64,000 bases of DNA from Siphonodentalium dalli (taxonomy: Eukaryota > Mollusca > Scaphopoda > Gadilida > Siphonodentaliidae), in contig CP136066.1 in NCBI GenBank assembly GCA_032622095.1, forward strand, positions 99,903,319 to 99,967,318, given 5' to 3'. The notes beneath the pieces were generated by a model. That model saw only the letters and a program-made list of their open reading frames with translations. It did not search any database and was not told where the DNA came from. Position numbers and translations under genes: made by a program. Below, piece by piece: positions 1 to 11,839 of this stretch. Every line of letters begins with the position of its first letter. The first letter of the stretch is position 1.

Positions 1-343
1 AAGATAAAGATCTGCATTGAATTTGAGATGAACTGTTATTCTTGCTTTCACACTGCCCATAATTTTGACAGCAGTTGTACCTCACAGACATTAACTATCA
101 GGTATATTATGATCAATATGGCAACTTGTATATACGCGTGTTGAGCGTGAAAAAAAAAGATAAAATATGGAACTAATGGAATTGGTACTGAACATAGAAA
201 ATTAGAAATCGAATAGTGTGCCTTGTGTATGGTGAATATTTTAACAATCACTAGTATATCCTGAACATTTATATTTATTTGGTCACTCACATACAATTGT
301 CATGGTTTAGTACAGTTTGAGTAACACTTCCACTAAATTTCAG

Positions 344-462
344 GAGATGAAGTTATCAGAGCCTATGACAGTTTAAAAAGAATTTGCTGCGAAATCAAAC
401 TGAAGCATCCAGAGAAGATCACGTCAGTGAATTTGAGAAAATATATGGCCATAATCACACAG
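344..462 (+). CDS. Exon 1 of the YR-like gene remnant
   Basis: The acceptor is a T-rich tract ending in CAG at 341-343; the donor is CAG followed by GTGAGC at 463. The 119 bases have one open frame: two bases complete an incoming codon, then 39 codons end exactly at the donor. The peptide includes RAYDSLKRICCEIKL and ITSVNLRKYMAIITQ. The conserved-looking arginine in LRK sits where the second catalytic arginine of tyrosine recombinases would be. Confidence 0.55.
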
Positions 463-615
463 GTGAGCAATACAATTTGTTTTAATTCTAAGACATGATC
501 AATTTAATTGTTTGTTTTTACTAGGATAACTGATTATGAAACAAGTATTTGTTTATCTATTGTAAATACTTGAGTAAATCTAATATACTCAATCGCCCTA
601 TCCATTATTTTTCAG

Positions 616-778
616 GCATTTTATCTGAGTCATCAACAACAGTCATGGATTACCAACTACCTGAGCCATTCAATGGACATTCACAAGATACATTACCGCA
701 TGACATATAAAAAATGATGCTTCTACAGGAATTCAACCTCGTTGGAAAGTATGCGGGAAAGAAACTAGATGATATCAG
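616..778 (+). CDS. Exon 2 of the YR-like gene remnant, frameshifted
   Basis: The acceptor is TTTTTCAG at 608-615; the donor is ATCAG followed by GTTTAA at 779. It opens in phase 0, matching exon 1, and reads YLSHSMDIHKIHYRMTYKK then TGA. Shifting one base inside the A-run (about 709-714) restores MMLLQEFNLVGKYAGKKLDDI. The restored tail has the 'GKxLDDI' ending I associate with this protein family. A partial second copy of the GKYxGKKL-encoding stretch lies at 932-960. Confidence 0.5.
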
Positions 779-783
779 GTTTA

Positions 784-2278
784 ATGGTTCGTAATAAGTT
801 AATGTTTTATCAAGCTTTTTATAGAATACTACTACCTCAATTGTTACCGAGATATCGGTACTGATATTGAACCTGAGAAATGAAATTTCCTTGTATGATT
901 GATTCGACGGTCAAACTAAAACAGTTAGAAAGTTGGAAAGTATGTAGGAAAGAAACTAGAATATATATGCCATCAACGTCGTTTTTCGGTTGATCTATGA
1001 GCCTATAGATCGATCAGTAGACGAATAACATACAGTATAATTCCGCAAAGTGGATTATACTAAGTATGTTATTCGTCTACTAATCGATCTTTTGGCTCAT
1101 AGATAAACCGATAAACGACGTTGATGGCTTATAATTACAACGATAACACTTTATTTCAACTATCTACTATTAATCCATCTCAGAAAAATTAATTGCCAAA
1201 ACATGATTTTCCGTTGGACGATCTCCGAATTTGGTTGATGGTCCGAAAATAAATTGGCCGAAATTGTCAACGCGCAACTACACCAAGCAAACTTTCAGAA
1301 AATAAATATTTACACCTCAACTTCAATTTTCAGCAATAAACTATCCATGATAACAAAAATTACTTGTTTGGCTACGATTTAAGTTTAAAATGAGTCAATA
1401 ACAACCCAACAATTATCAACACACACAGAGTCGAATCCGAAGCGATTGGATAGCGATCTCCGGTACAATTATTAACTCCAGACTCCACTCTCCAGCCCGA
1501 TGGCCGATGTAATTTGTAAACAAATGCCATGACCACATCTAATGTTCTCGTGACAAATGCCATGTCATTACCATTGTTACGAAGCAGATAAATGTTAATT
1601 GGGTTGTAATCGGGTAACGCATTTTACTTATTTCCAATAAGATTATCCATGTTCATCAACCTGTTGATCACTCTGATTCATGATAATTTGTGTTCACAGT
1701 AACTATAACGTTGTCATGGACTCTCTTTCGAAAATTGGACAAATGAAAAACGCGGCACGAACTTTTAGTGTTCAGTCGAGCGTTACAAAAACATGAATAC
1801 GGCTGAAATGAACAGACATAAGTATAGTATAGTGTCCGCAAGAAGCCGAAACATGCAATATAGACATCAAATACTTTTTCAAATGTTTCTAGCATTGAGT
1901 TTTCGAGTTTTTTTTTTTCACTGAAATTCTTATGAAATTATCGTTCCGCGCTTTCACGTCATCCGGGGACGTCGTGAGGGGCGACGGCTATAGACTCGCC
2001 CATTTTTCTTAAAGTATCACTACGTCGTCTACTGCAACGTCTATGCACTGATATATCAGGTCACGCGCTAGCCTATCGACCAATCAAATGCCCGTATTTC
2101 GACGAAAACGAAAGTAGTTGTAATTATATTACTCTGAATGGTTCATAATATGTTAATGTATTATCAAGCTTGTCATAGAATACTACCTAAATTGTTACCG
2201 AGGTACCGGTACTCATATTGAACCTCAGAAATGCAATTTCCTTGTATGATTGATTCGACGATCAAACTAAAACGGTTA
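784..2278. repeat. Direct repeat pair 784-927 and 2137-2278
   Basis: About 143 bases after exon 2 recur at 2137-2278 with roughly 90% identity. Both copies contain the same blocks, such as TATCAAGCTT, ATTGTTACCGAG and CTTGTATGATTGATTCGACG. The material between includes the palindrome at 969-1128. This looks like a local segmental duplication inside the intron. Confidence 0.75.
969..1128. mobile_element. Palindromic foldback MITE (~160 bp)
   Basis: Two arms of about 78 bases are near-perfect inverted repeats, from GCCATCAACGTCG at the left end to CGACGTTGATGGC at the right. The centre is GCAAAG around 1046. The flanks are AT-rich (ATATAT on the left, TTATAA on the right), so the target duplication may be TA or TAT-like but is not certain. 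No coding capacity. Confidence 0.75.
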
Positions 2279-2943
2279 TTATAATTCCATCGCAAATAAA
2301 CTACTACCGATCTTTGTGGCTATAACTATGCTTTGATTAAGATAATAATGCAGAAAATCCTTCGTTTGAACATGAGTCTTTCAAAAACAACACCACACAT
2401 CATGATATATATATTTTTAGAACTGGTATTTGATGCTGAAGGACAGATCAGTCCAGGGTCGGACAAGGAGTAAGTTCCCTTTTTGCTTATACACATGGAA
2501 ACTGATTGCTTCCTGAAAAAGCATGGAAGTCCACCCATTGACTCATGTCTTAACAATTTCTTCAAATGACATATACAACTTCACAGGGCCGATCAGGATA
2601 ATGGTGGCTGTGAGAGCCTTTCTGGGACCTATTGACCATCAAATAGAATAATATCAATAAATAGGCATTTCATATCATAACCGAACAATTGCGGAAAATG
2701 CCGTTTTTAGAGTTTTATTTGAAAACGGCTCTACATACACCCCAAAACATGTGGGGTTAGTTGTGTTGGGATCAAAAAGCACTTTCGAATAGTATATAAT
2801 GTCAAAAATGCACATTTTGTGGCCACAAGCACTTAGTGCCATTTTAAAGGTTGATTCTCTTTTCTAAATAACTGAAAACTTCTGCAATGATCAGCTTTAA
2901 AACAAAACATGATTCGCCCGGTTCCAATTTAAAAAAAAATCAG

Positions 2944-3026
2944 TTTCTTGCAGTTGGCAGGGACAACAACATATGTAAGCTGGAGAATGTTGGAAGACGA
3001 AGATTTCCAACCAGGTTTTGATGATG
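2944..3026 (+). CDS. Exon 3 of the YR-like gene remnant
   Basis: It reads LAGTTTYVSWRMLEDEDFQP and on to GFDD, then a GTGAGT donor at 3027. Two acceptors are possible, CAG at 2941-2943 or the better pyrimidine tract ending CAG at 2951-2953. Only the upstream one keeps the frame from exon 2 (phase 2). Leaving in phase 1 fits exon 4. The acidic content (EDEDF, DD) continues in exon 4. Confidence 0.4.
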
Positions 3027-3064
3027 GTGAGTCTAAACATGGTTATAAATTTACTTTTAATATA

Positions 3065-3247
3065 TTAAAGCCACATGGCGGTTTGCGCTCCAAAATACAC
3101 AAAATAATATTCGCTTTTGAAATTTTCCCGGTATCAAAATAGGTAGATAAATGCCCAAACTACCTGTCTACGACCAATATATATCCCAAAAAGACGCAAT
3201 CAAGTCATGAAAATTACAACAAAATCATATTGTTTGGTCCCAAAACA
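3065..3247 (+). repeat. Interspersed repeat, copy 1 (second at 40532-40725)
   Basis: The segment starts TTAAAGCCACATGGCGGT and ends near TTTGGTCCC. It is collinear with 40532-40725, which has the same start and the same internal AAAAAGACGCA block. Divergence is moderate. The family is not recognised. Confidence 0.65.
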
Positions 3248-3249
3248 AA

Positions 3250-5330
3250 CCAGCCATTTTGGATGATGCAACCACCGACAACAGCCGAGGATTTCCGGGT
3301 GTATTCGTATATAAGCTTCCCCCGCGTCTCTATAATTTTCGGTACGCGATAAAGGGGTTTCAGTTGATCGTATGTGACCCTGCCAGATCAATGGTCTCTG
3401 TTGACAAGAATTTAATGATAGGACGGTCATTCTGCATTTATCAGAGACGTGGCGATGCTGCGATTTGTGGGAGGGGGTTCAGAAAGGATCATAATATTAC
3501 TTATATAATAAGTAATTATGTTGAGATTTATTTGTATTTAAATTTCAACCCAACATCATTATCGTAGTAAATTGCATGACTTGCAGTATATGTTGAATAT
3601 ATTTCTTTCTTATAGAATATAGTAATGAGTTGCCAAGTATTATATCATGTCACGAATTTATACTCTGGCTATCGTAGAGATCATATTCAACCCGTTAAAA
3701 ATATGGGAACGTTTTAATATTCTGACGGAGAACTTTATAGCATTGAACAAACACAGTGACTATATATATATTTCTTTGTTAATACTTGTTTCTTAATAAT
3801 ATATTTAACAATAGGGGTGGTCACAACTCCAGATTGCATGATTTGTCTGTGACTTTTGTGAGTCGACATCGAAATAAACATTGAATTGATTACCCATGAT
3901 AAATTTCATAATTGTGAAGGATGCCAATCAAACACGACTCAACAAAGTGACATATTTCATGCAACATCGAGCTGGGATCTTCGTGACCTACATACACTGG
4001 AATACAGTATTTACCGAGGAACGACATTAACGAAGACAATATTAGTTGCACTGTTTTTTTTAATTGTTTATAAACTTCCCTATCTGAACATGAAAATATT
4101 CACATTATTTGAACTGTGTAGAATTATCTCTATGGGCGTATATAGTCAGGGTATATATATCATGATATGATCTAGCTATTAAAGTATATATCCATATAGT
4201 TTTTCACAATTTACGTAGATCCGTCCATTGCATGTGTATATGTTGAAATCAACTGGAAACAAGATAGACAGGTGGAGAGAGTGTACACACACACGTCACA
4301 TCGGAACGGTGTTAATTATTTACTTGGATGAACGGTTTTGACTATCTATTTTTTAACGCACGGAAAAATTAGATATCAAATGAAAGTAGAACATGTGAGC
4401 TGTATGATTTGCACTGCTCTATAATTTGAAAGTTGTGCCATGGGAACGGCGTGTAAACAATGTAGACACATTTTGAGGAAATATTTAAAAACAAATTTAA
4501 TCCTATTCTACTGCTGAAACCGATGGTGAAGATGCTGTTTTGGGTGTTATTTGTCATGTCTATTTTCTAACTTTTCAAATATAAAATGAGGTAACAGGTG
4601 TGATATGGCCATTTTGGGACAGACAATCTACATAATTATATGGTTTACGACTACAAAGCATTGTTTGTGTATATTTCATTTTATTACTAACATGGCAATA
4701 GTTGGTGCACATAATGCCACCTATCACATAAAATCAGCATTTTTCAATACTGATTGTCATGACGGATGCCATTTTCAATAGAAAATTTTGCTCTAAGCGG
4801 ATTTATCGGATTTTGGATATGTTATAGAGGATATGATTATTATTCCTCTTCAAAATGGAATAAAAACCAACTTAGTCCAAGTATTTTCTAGGTCAAAACT
4901 TTTATCGACAAGACCTGGATGTCTTACCATTTTGCCCTTTTCCCACATTTTGTCTTGTAACTCAGAGGCATGTGGTTTTAATTAAACTGAGATGGTAAAA
5001 TAAAATAAACAAATTTTGAGTACCCCAAGCATCTTATATGTACTGGTTGTCCCTATATATAGACTATAAACTCAACATAGACGCCAGTGTGCACCAGGGA
5101 AGTGACAGTTATCAATATCGTTCCTTTTTATTAGAGGTAGAAGCATATTTTCCAAATTTTCATTTCGGTCCTAAATTTGTGTTTCTCTGGCTTCGGGGGT
5201 TAACACAATATTTGATTTGAGTCGAGGACCCCGCCCATCAAAGCTCAGAGTTATTAGATATCGATTTTTAATATCTTTTATTTTTAATATCTTTTATTTT
5301 TAATATCTTTTATTTTTATTTTATTTTTCA
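3250..5330. other. Non-coding, no gene seen
   Basis: Only short chance reading frames are present and no convincing splice-bounded exon. The stretch 5150-5250 is partly repeated at 5340-5440 (TTGATTNGAGTCGAGGA and CATCAAAGCT blocks), next to a short AT-rich tandem repeat. Confidence 0.5.
5265..5328. repeat. 16-bp AT-rich tandem repeat
   Basis: The unit TTTTTAATATCTTTTA is repeated about three and a half times, then degenerates into TTTTATTTTATTTT. Confidence 0.85.
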
Positions 5331-5332
5331 TC

Positions 5333-5750
5333 GGTACTCAATCCGATCAGACGCTCCTAAATTACTATTTCTTTGGTTTCGGGGTAAACATTATTTGATT
5401 CGAGTCGAGGAACCCACACGTCAAAGCTTAGAGTGATCGATTTTTGAAGTTTGTTATTTCTCGAGATGTGTAATAACATGTGGTCAAATGGAGGGTCTCG
5501 GAAAAATTTCTGGATGAAGATGGATAACTCTAAATTCAAGTGATACTTTAGTGATAATATGGCCATATTTTGTTGAACAAAATGTTGATATAAAACAAGT
5601 TTTGGGAAATTCGATACCATAGTTGACACAGTGATTAGCATTAATGTGTTGTAATAAATCGATTCTGGTAACTAAAGCGTATTTTGAAGAAATGTTGTTG
5701 TTGTTGTTGTATCTTGTTGGTATGGGGACCGTCTAATCGGATTGAGTACC
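5333..5750. mobile_element. Short element with 21-bp terminal inverted repeats
   Basis: Positions 5333-5353 (GGTACTCAATCCGAT then CAGACG) are the reverse complement of 5730-5750 with one mismatch. The 418-bp unit has no transposase. A short (TTG)n run lies near the right end (5694-5709). I see no clear target-site duplication, so the transposon class is open. Confidence 0.55.
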
Positions 5751-6535
5751 TTTAAAAAGAACTACGGATTTGAACTAACTGCAGTTTATCGACCAAACAT
5801 ATATATAGTGCCACTTTCAACTGAAAATTATTTACTATACAAAATTGCGATTAGAGTATATTTGAGAAAAATGAATGTGTTCCAAGGATCAATGTAAATG
5901 ACTAAAATTCATGTTGACATTGTGTAACAAACTGGAAAACCGTTCTATCAGTACATCCTTGTCAACAGAGGCTATTATTCTCGCATGGATAAATAAGATC
6001 CAACGGAAACACATTATCGCGTACCGATGTGGGGAACCTTGGAAAATGAAATATGTCACAAACATGGCGGTATCGAGAATGCATTATTTCCGAAAACACA
6101 TGAGCGCTGCCGGCATAACTCGGGAAGATTGGCTGATTAGAAAACTTTAACCAGAACAGAGAAACGATAACAAATTTACGCAAAAATATAACTAATAAAA
6201 CGCGGTTTTAGCGCTATATCGACGAATTAGCTCGGGAATAGTTTGCATATATATGTATGTTTTGAGACACCTGTTCTCGAATTACGTATACATAAATTTT
6301 AGGGTGCGAATGAGCCATGTCCGTTTGATAAACATATAACAAGTGCTATCTATCTGGTATTAGTTTTTAGCTTAACTTGACAAAAAATCAGTTCAGTGTA
6401 TTTCATCCATGGGAAACGGTCAAATGATTTTTGTTACCATAATATCTATATTTGGGAACCCATTTAGTTATATGTTTTTAGCTCAACTTTACTTTGTAAA
6501 GTTTGAGCTATTGCCATGGCTTGGTATCCGTCGTC

Positions 6536-7566
6536 CGTGTGTACTAATACATTTAGACCGGAACGATTCATTTTGGGGTCATTCAGAAAAAAAACATAGC
6601 CGCTATCAGCCATCTTGGATTTCAAAATTCAATCTATTAGCACGAGCTACAGATTTCAGTCTGATCATCATGAAATTTGTCATGGATGTTAATATTGACT
6701 TGTAGATGGGAAGGAGTCATTTTAGGTCATTCGGCCAAAAAACATGGCCGCCAGCATTTTTACTCTTTGCATGACTAGATCGTTTGGCACGGGCCACAGG
6801 TCGTACCTTTGGTCGGATCATTGTGAAATTTGTCATGACTGTTGACATGTAGATGGGATAGAGTCATTTTGGGGTCATTCGGCAAAAAAACATGACCGCC
6901 AGCGGCCATCTTGGATTTCAAAATTCAATCCATTAGCACGGGCTACATGTCGTACTGTCGTCTGATCATCATGAAATTTGTCATGGATGTTAATATTGAC
7001 ATGTAGATGGGAAAGAGTAATTTTTAGGTCATTCGGCCAAAAACATGGCCGCCAGCATTTTTACACTTTGCATGACTAAATCCTTTAGCACGGGCTACAG
7101 GTCGTACCTTTAGTCGGATCATTATGAAATTAGTTAGGACTATTGACATGTAGATTGGAACTAGTCATTTTGGGGTCATTCGACCAAATAACATGGCCAC
7201 CAGCAGCCATCTTGGATTTTATTCTTCGCAAGACTAAATCCTTTGGCACGGGCTACATGTCGTACATTTGGTCTGATCATCATCATGAAATTTGTCATGG
7301 CTGTTGACATTGGGATGTATATATGAACGAGTCATTTTGGGGTCATTCGGCCTTAAAACGTGTCCACTGGCACTCTGGCAGCCATCTTGGATTTTACTCT
7401 TTGCACGACTAAATCCTTTGGCACACCCTAGAGTCCACTTCCCTCATCTGATCATCTCCAGACTTCATATTAATCTTGATATTGATCTTACTAGATGGAA
7501 GCTATCAAATGTTTTTGAATTTCATTGGAAAACATACACATGTAGCCGCCAGAACCATTTTGGATT
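6536..7566 (+). repeat. ~150-bp tandem array (family 1 internal units)
   Basis: About six or seven units are marked by GGTCATTCGG at 6725, 6873, 7026, 7174 and 7341 (spacing 148-167). Each carries ACATGGCCGCCAGC, CATCTTGGATTT, TTAGCACGGGCTACA and ATGAAATTTGTCATG. The same unit type occurs at 11300-11700 and 42190-42380. Confidence 0.85.
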
Positions 7567-7569
7567 TTA

Positions 7570-7572
<3 letters not shown>

Positions 7573-7602
<30 letters not shown>
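7573..7602. repeat. (TA)n microsatellite
   Basis: An uninterrupted TA run immediately precedes the hairpin end of the first nested element. Confidence 0.95.
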
Positions 7603-7604
<2 letters not shown>

Positions 7605-8067
7605 TAGCCGATGAGCCCGACGTTGTCCGGGCTATTCAAAAACCAAATTTCAAGTCGATAGCTCCACCCGTTTCCGAGATCTGGTCTGCGCATGCGCGAA
7701 GCTGGCGTCGCACGAGCTCGGCGACCCGATAAAATTCGTATCCGGGGCGAGATACATTCACATAACAATTTTCAAGTCGATAGCTTCCCCCGTTTCCGAG
7801 ATCTCGTCTGCGCATGCGCGAAGCTGGCGTCGCACGGGCTCGGCGACCCGATAAAATTCGTATCCGGGGCAAGATACATTCACATAGCAAATTTCAAGTC
7901 GATAGCTCCACCCGTTTCCGAGATCTCGTCTGCGCATGCGCTGCACGGGCGTCGCACGGGCTCGCCAACGACGACCGCCTGGTCAAACTACACACACGTA
8001 CCAAGTTTCGTCCCGATCGGTCGAGAATCGTAGATTTGTATTAATGACAGACAGACAGACAGACAGA
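7603..8067 (+). mobile_element. Hairpin/122-bp array/(GACA)n element 1 (pearl-like)
   Basis: It opens with ACTAGC and a hairpin GCCCGAC-GTT-GTCCGGGC at 7615-7632. Then come 122-bp tandem units (TCGATAGCTCCACCCG at intervals of 122), a conserved right block (CGTACCAAGTTTCGTCCC) and (ACAG)n at 8047-8067. This order matches my memory of bivalve 'pearl' and related Helentron-like or RTE-tail-derived elements; the assignment is inference. Confidence 0.65.
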
Positions 8068-8088
8068 GGTCTTCAAAATATATATGAG

Positions 8089-8499
8089 ACTAGCTGATGT
8101 GCCCGACGTTGTCCGGGCTATTCAAAATATATATAAGAAATATTTGTACCCGGTAGCTCCACCCGTTTCAATAAGAAAAAATTATACCCGGTAGCTCCAC
8201 CCGTTTCCGAGATCTGGTCTGCGCATGCGCGAGGCTGCATGGTGTCGCACGGGCTCGGCGACCCGATACAATTTGTACCCGGCGCAAGATACATTCACAT
8301 AGCGAATTTCAAGTCGATAGCTCCACCCGTTTCCGAGATCTCGTCTGCGCATGCGCTGCACGGGTGTCGCACGGACTCGCCAATACGACAACGACCACCG
8401 CCTGGTCAAACTACACACACGTACCAAGTTTCGTCCCGATCGGTGGAGAATCGTAGATTTGTATAAAGGACAGACAGACAGACAAACAGACAGACAGAT
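8089..8499 (+). mobile_element. Hairpin/122-bp array/(GACA)n element 2
   Basis: It has the same order as element 1: ACTAGCTGATG and a GCCCGAC-GTT-GTCCGGGC hairpin near 8101-8118, partial and full 122-bp units, the conserved right block and (ACAG)n at 8469-8499. It is head-to-tail with element 1, separated by about 20 bases. Confidence 0.65.
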
Positions 8500-8519
8500 T
8501 GTATCAAAATATATAAGAG

Positions 8520-9125
8520 ACTAGCAGGTTAGCCCGCCACCGGCGGCTTGTCCGAAACATGACATTTTTATATATATTTTTTTAATTTTTAGCTCCACGC
8601 GTTTCAATAAGAAAAATTTGTACCCGGTAGCTCCACCAGTTTCCGAGATCTGGTCTGCGCATGAAAATATGTACCCGGTGCAAGATACATTCACATGCCA
8701 AATTTCAAGTCGATAGCTCCACCCGTTTCCGAGATCTCGTCTGCGCATGCGCTGCACGGGCGTCGCACGGGCTCGGCGACCCGATAAAATTTGTACCCGG
8801 CGCAAGATACATTCACATAGCAAATTTCAAGTCGATAGCTCCACCCGTTTCCGAGATCTCGTCTGCGCATGCGCTGCACGGGCGTCGCACGGACTCGGCG
8901 ACCCGATAAAATTTGTACCCGGCGCAAGATACATTCACATAGCAAATTTCAAGTCGATAGCTCCACCCGTTTCCGAGATCTCGTCTGCGCATGCGCTACA
9001 CGGGCGTCGCACGGGCTCGCCAATACGACAACGACCACCGCCTGGTCAAACTACACACACGTACCAAGTTTCGTCACGATCGGTCGAGAATCGTAGATTT
9101 GTATGAAGTACAACACACACACAAA
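8520..9125 (+). mobile_element. Hairpin/122-bp array element 3
   Basis: It starts ACTAGCAGGTTAGCCCGCC with a variant hairpin (GCCGCC-type stem). It holds three full 122-bp units (TCGATAGCTCC near 8712, 8834 and 8956) and ends in an AC-rich tract near 9113-9125. The apparent reading frames on both strands here are products of the 122-bp periodicity. Confidence 0.65.
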
Positions 9126-9365
9126 CATAAATATATAAGAGAGATATGTAAATTAGATAGATTGTATCAAAATATATAGGAGAGATATGTAAATGATCTA
9201 CACACCATTACTGGTGTTTCTCAAAGTTTAGTGGGGTATATCAATACTCATTCACGATCATATCATTGAGGTCCGGAGGGTGTGGGCTATCTCTCGAATA
9301 CAAGGAGTTCTCAAAATATATAGAAGAGATATATATCTATCTATTATTTTTTTTGGAAGATCTGT

Positions 9366-10142
9366 TTGTGTGTGTGTGTGTGTGTGTGTGTCTGTGTGAT
9401 CGCGATGAACTCGAAAACGGCCGACCCGATTTCGATGAAACTTCGTATGTGAGGATACTATCGGTCGGGAAGTGGCATAGGCATATTAATGTTCAGATCC
9501 GAGGTAAACTTTTCACGTGCTGAGGTCAAATCTGTTTTTACGCTGTGTTACGGGACTTTCATTTGAGTTCGGTGCTTACAAATCGATTCGAAACAGCGCG
9601 AATAATAAAATGCCAGTCATAATAATGACACTGTGAGAATCTTTCGTGTTTCCTCTTTCCAACGATATATAATGCGTATGTATCCGTTTTAGTTATCTGC
9701 CTCAATTATCAAGAAGAAGTGGTACTATCTTCCATCAGGATAAAAACAATGCGTAACTTCTATGACGTCGTTAGAGGTCATGACGTTAGATCACGTTAAC
9801 GTTTAACCGGCCGATGCATTTTGACTGTTTCAGACGTCTTGGCGATATCTCGGGCACCGATGGTAATTTATCTTTACGTTGAAACTTGATAATTAATGAG
9901 CGTGTGTATATATGAGGCGCGTTTATATACTTGAGTGGAAATCAAATCGGGTTAAACTGGCGGATTTTTACGGACGAAATTTTATGCATAGGGTATCTCG
10001 GTATCCGCTGGGCCGATTTCCCGGTATCCGCTGGGCCGATTTCCACCATTTTTGGGTTGTTGGTGTTTGATCCCACCTGACCTTGACCTTCAAAATGGTC
10101 AATTCAAGGTCAAAGCCCGGACGAAGTCGGGTCACCTTCTAG
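9366..10142 (-). mobile_element. Related hairpin element on the minus strand
   Basis: Read on the minus strand it starts at 10142 with ACTAGAAGG and the stem GACCCGAC-TTC-GTCCGGGC. It is preceded by a TA run (10143-10202) and ends in (CA)n, seen on the plus strand as (GT)n at 9366-9393. It lacks the 122-bp array but shares the terminal architecture of elements 1-3. Confidence 0.5.
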
Positions 10143-10165
10143 TATATATATATATATATATATAG

Positions 10166-10202
<37 letters not shown>
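10143..10202. repeat. (TA)n microsatellite
   Basis: A nearly pure TA run, interrupted once by GC near 10164, flanks the hairpin end of the minus-strand element. Confidence 0.95.
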
Positions 10203-10205
<3 letters not shown>

Positions 10206-10384
10206 ATCTTCATGTTGATAATCTAGTATTACTTAGAAATTTCAACTTTCTGCATTCCTAATCGCTCCATTGACTGTAACACATGAAATTATTTCCTTTC
10301 CAAGTTGAGCTACAGTGTCTTTGACACTTTCATTTAATATTACATTGTCAACTTATATATCTATAAAATAAATATTGTTTCCAG

Positions 10385-10508
10385 TTCAAGGCCGTGACGA
10401 TTACAAGTTTGACGAAGAGGATGAAGGAGATGCACCCAATGTGTCACTGAAAAATGGGTTGTATATGATCTCTGCGAAGTATTCTGTTCACACTTTTATG
10501 GGAAATAC
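10385..10508 (+). CDS. Exon 4 of the YR-like gene remnant
   Basis: The acceptor is TTTCCAG at 10378-10384. Joined in phase 1 to exon 3 it reads VQGRDDYKFDEEDEGDAP and continues open until TAA at 10510. The donor may be at 10461 or 10509; both leave phase 2, which fits the acceptor at 11839. The peptide is an acidic linker with no recognisable domain. Confidence 0.4.
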
Positions 10509-11239
10509 GTAAATTTAAAAGTTAAATTGACTTATGAAATCATCAGTTTAACTGACAGATCAATTATAGTTACTGATATCCATCGTGTACTTTATTGAAC
10601 CATTCAAAGACATCCAATTCAAATAAATGTAACTGGTGCTGCACAGGGACAAAAGAAACAATGTTCGAAACAAGAATAATATATATTATTTATATTGATT
10701 ATTCCAGTGGTGCGCATCGCTATGAAAGAATAAATTTGCGTAATAAATAGTCTTAGTGTTTTTTGGAAGTTTTATTAGCATGTCAAAAATTGTGAAGAAA
10801 AAATACAACAAAAAAGCTTTTTTGGGACTTTGGATAGCTTGATATATTGTGGTTCTATTTTTTATTCCACATAAAGTCATTTGAGGCATTATCATATGGT
10901 CTTAGCTACTTTGTGAATATAATATTCTTTTAGAAACATTCCGCAATGTTTCAGGCTTTCCTATTGCATGATCATGACACACAGATAGAGACCTGTGTTT
11001 TATTATTTAGTTATTACTTCTATGTCATAATACTGCTGACATAGGTGGTTGAGGCTATCAATGCAATGACATGGGAATGACTTTGTGATGTTACATTTAA
11101 GAAAAGTACATTGCGCTTGAAGCCAATATTACTCCTATACACATTAGCCACAATTGCTTCGTTGCGGTGTAATATTATGCAACTGTTCCAGGCTTTGTCA
11201 ATATAACCCACTGTCATATTGCCCTCGTTGGTTATTATT

Positions 11240-11803
11240 AGCTTAACTTGACGAAGTCAAGATAAGCTATTGCCATCGTGCAGCGTCTCTGCATCTGTTA
11301 ACATTTCCTTCAACACGGGCTACAGTCCACATCTTTCGTCCAATTTTCTTGAAATTGACATTGACACGTACATGGGAACAAGTTATTGTGGCCACGCCCA
11401 TTTAAAAAACATGGCCGTCGGCCGCCATCTTGGATTTTGCCCTTAAATCCTTTAGCACTGGCTACAGCCCACATTTTTCATCCAATTTGATTGAAATTTG
11501 CTGTGTATATTGACATGTAGATGGGAACGTGTGATTTTGGCCACACCCATTTAAAAACATGGCCACTGTCGGCCATCTTGGATTTTGCACTGAAATCGTT
11601 TGGCATGGGCTACACTCCAGATTTTTCATCCAATCTTCTTGAAATTTGCTGTGTACATTGACATTGACACGTATATGCGAACAAGTGATTTTGGCACACC
11701 AAAAGGCATTTAGCCCAGGTATCCTCACTATCTTCTGATTACAGTTATCAGTAGTTATGCATTAAGAGCAAGTTAAGCTACAGTGTCCTTGACACTTTCA
11801 TTT
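11240..11803 (+). mobile_element. Helentron-like non-autonomous element (family 1, copy 2)
   Basis: The left end is AGCTTAACTT at 11240-11249 within a hairpin (ACTTGACGAAGTCAAG). The right end has its exact complement AAGTTAAGCT at 11770-11779, then the hairpin AGTGTC-CTTG-ACACT (11782-11796) and TTTCATTT. Two to three internal ~150-bp units contain GCCATCTTGGATTTTGC. Compared with copy 1 the inverted repeat differs at one position on each side, and both changes keep the pairing. Confidence 0.65.
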
Positions 11804-11839
11804 GCTAAATGTACTGGTGTTTTTTTCAGCTTTTATCAG

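Larger units (their letters stand above)
6480..10335 (+). mobile_element. Helentron-like non-autonomous element (family 1, copy 1) with nested insertions
   Basis: The left end has AGCTCAACTT at 6480-6489 inside a hairpin that closes at about 6509. The right end has the exact complement AAGTTGAGCT at 10302-10311, then a short hairpin AGTGTC-TTTG-ACACT at 10314-10328 and a T-rich end near 10335. Family-1 tandem units fill 6536-7566, and four hairpin/array elements (7603-10142) are nested behind them. Helentrons are known for sub-terminal inverted repeats, a 3' hairpin and T-rich targets; assignment to that group is inference. No Rep/helicase is encoded, so it would depend on an autonomous partner. 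Confidence 0.6.

Noticed and set aside
5911-6183. Overlapping 79- and 73-codon frames on opposite strands
   Set aside because: No domain, no splice context and no second copy; random open frames are common at this length.
7292-9179. Many overlapping open frames on both strands with similar peptides
   Set aside because: They repeat every 122 bp and occur in several frames at once; they are by-products of the tandem arrays.
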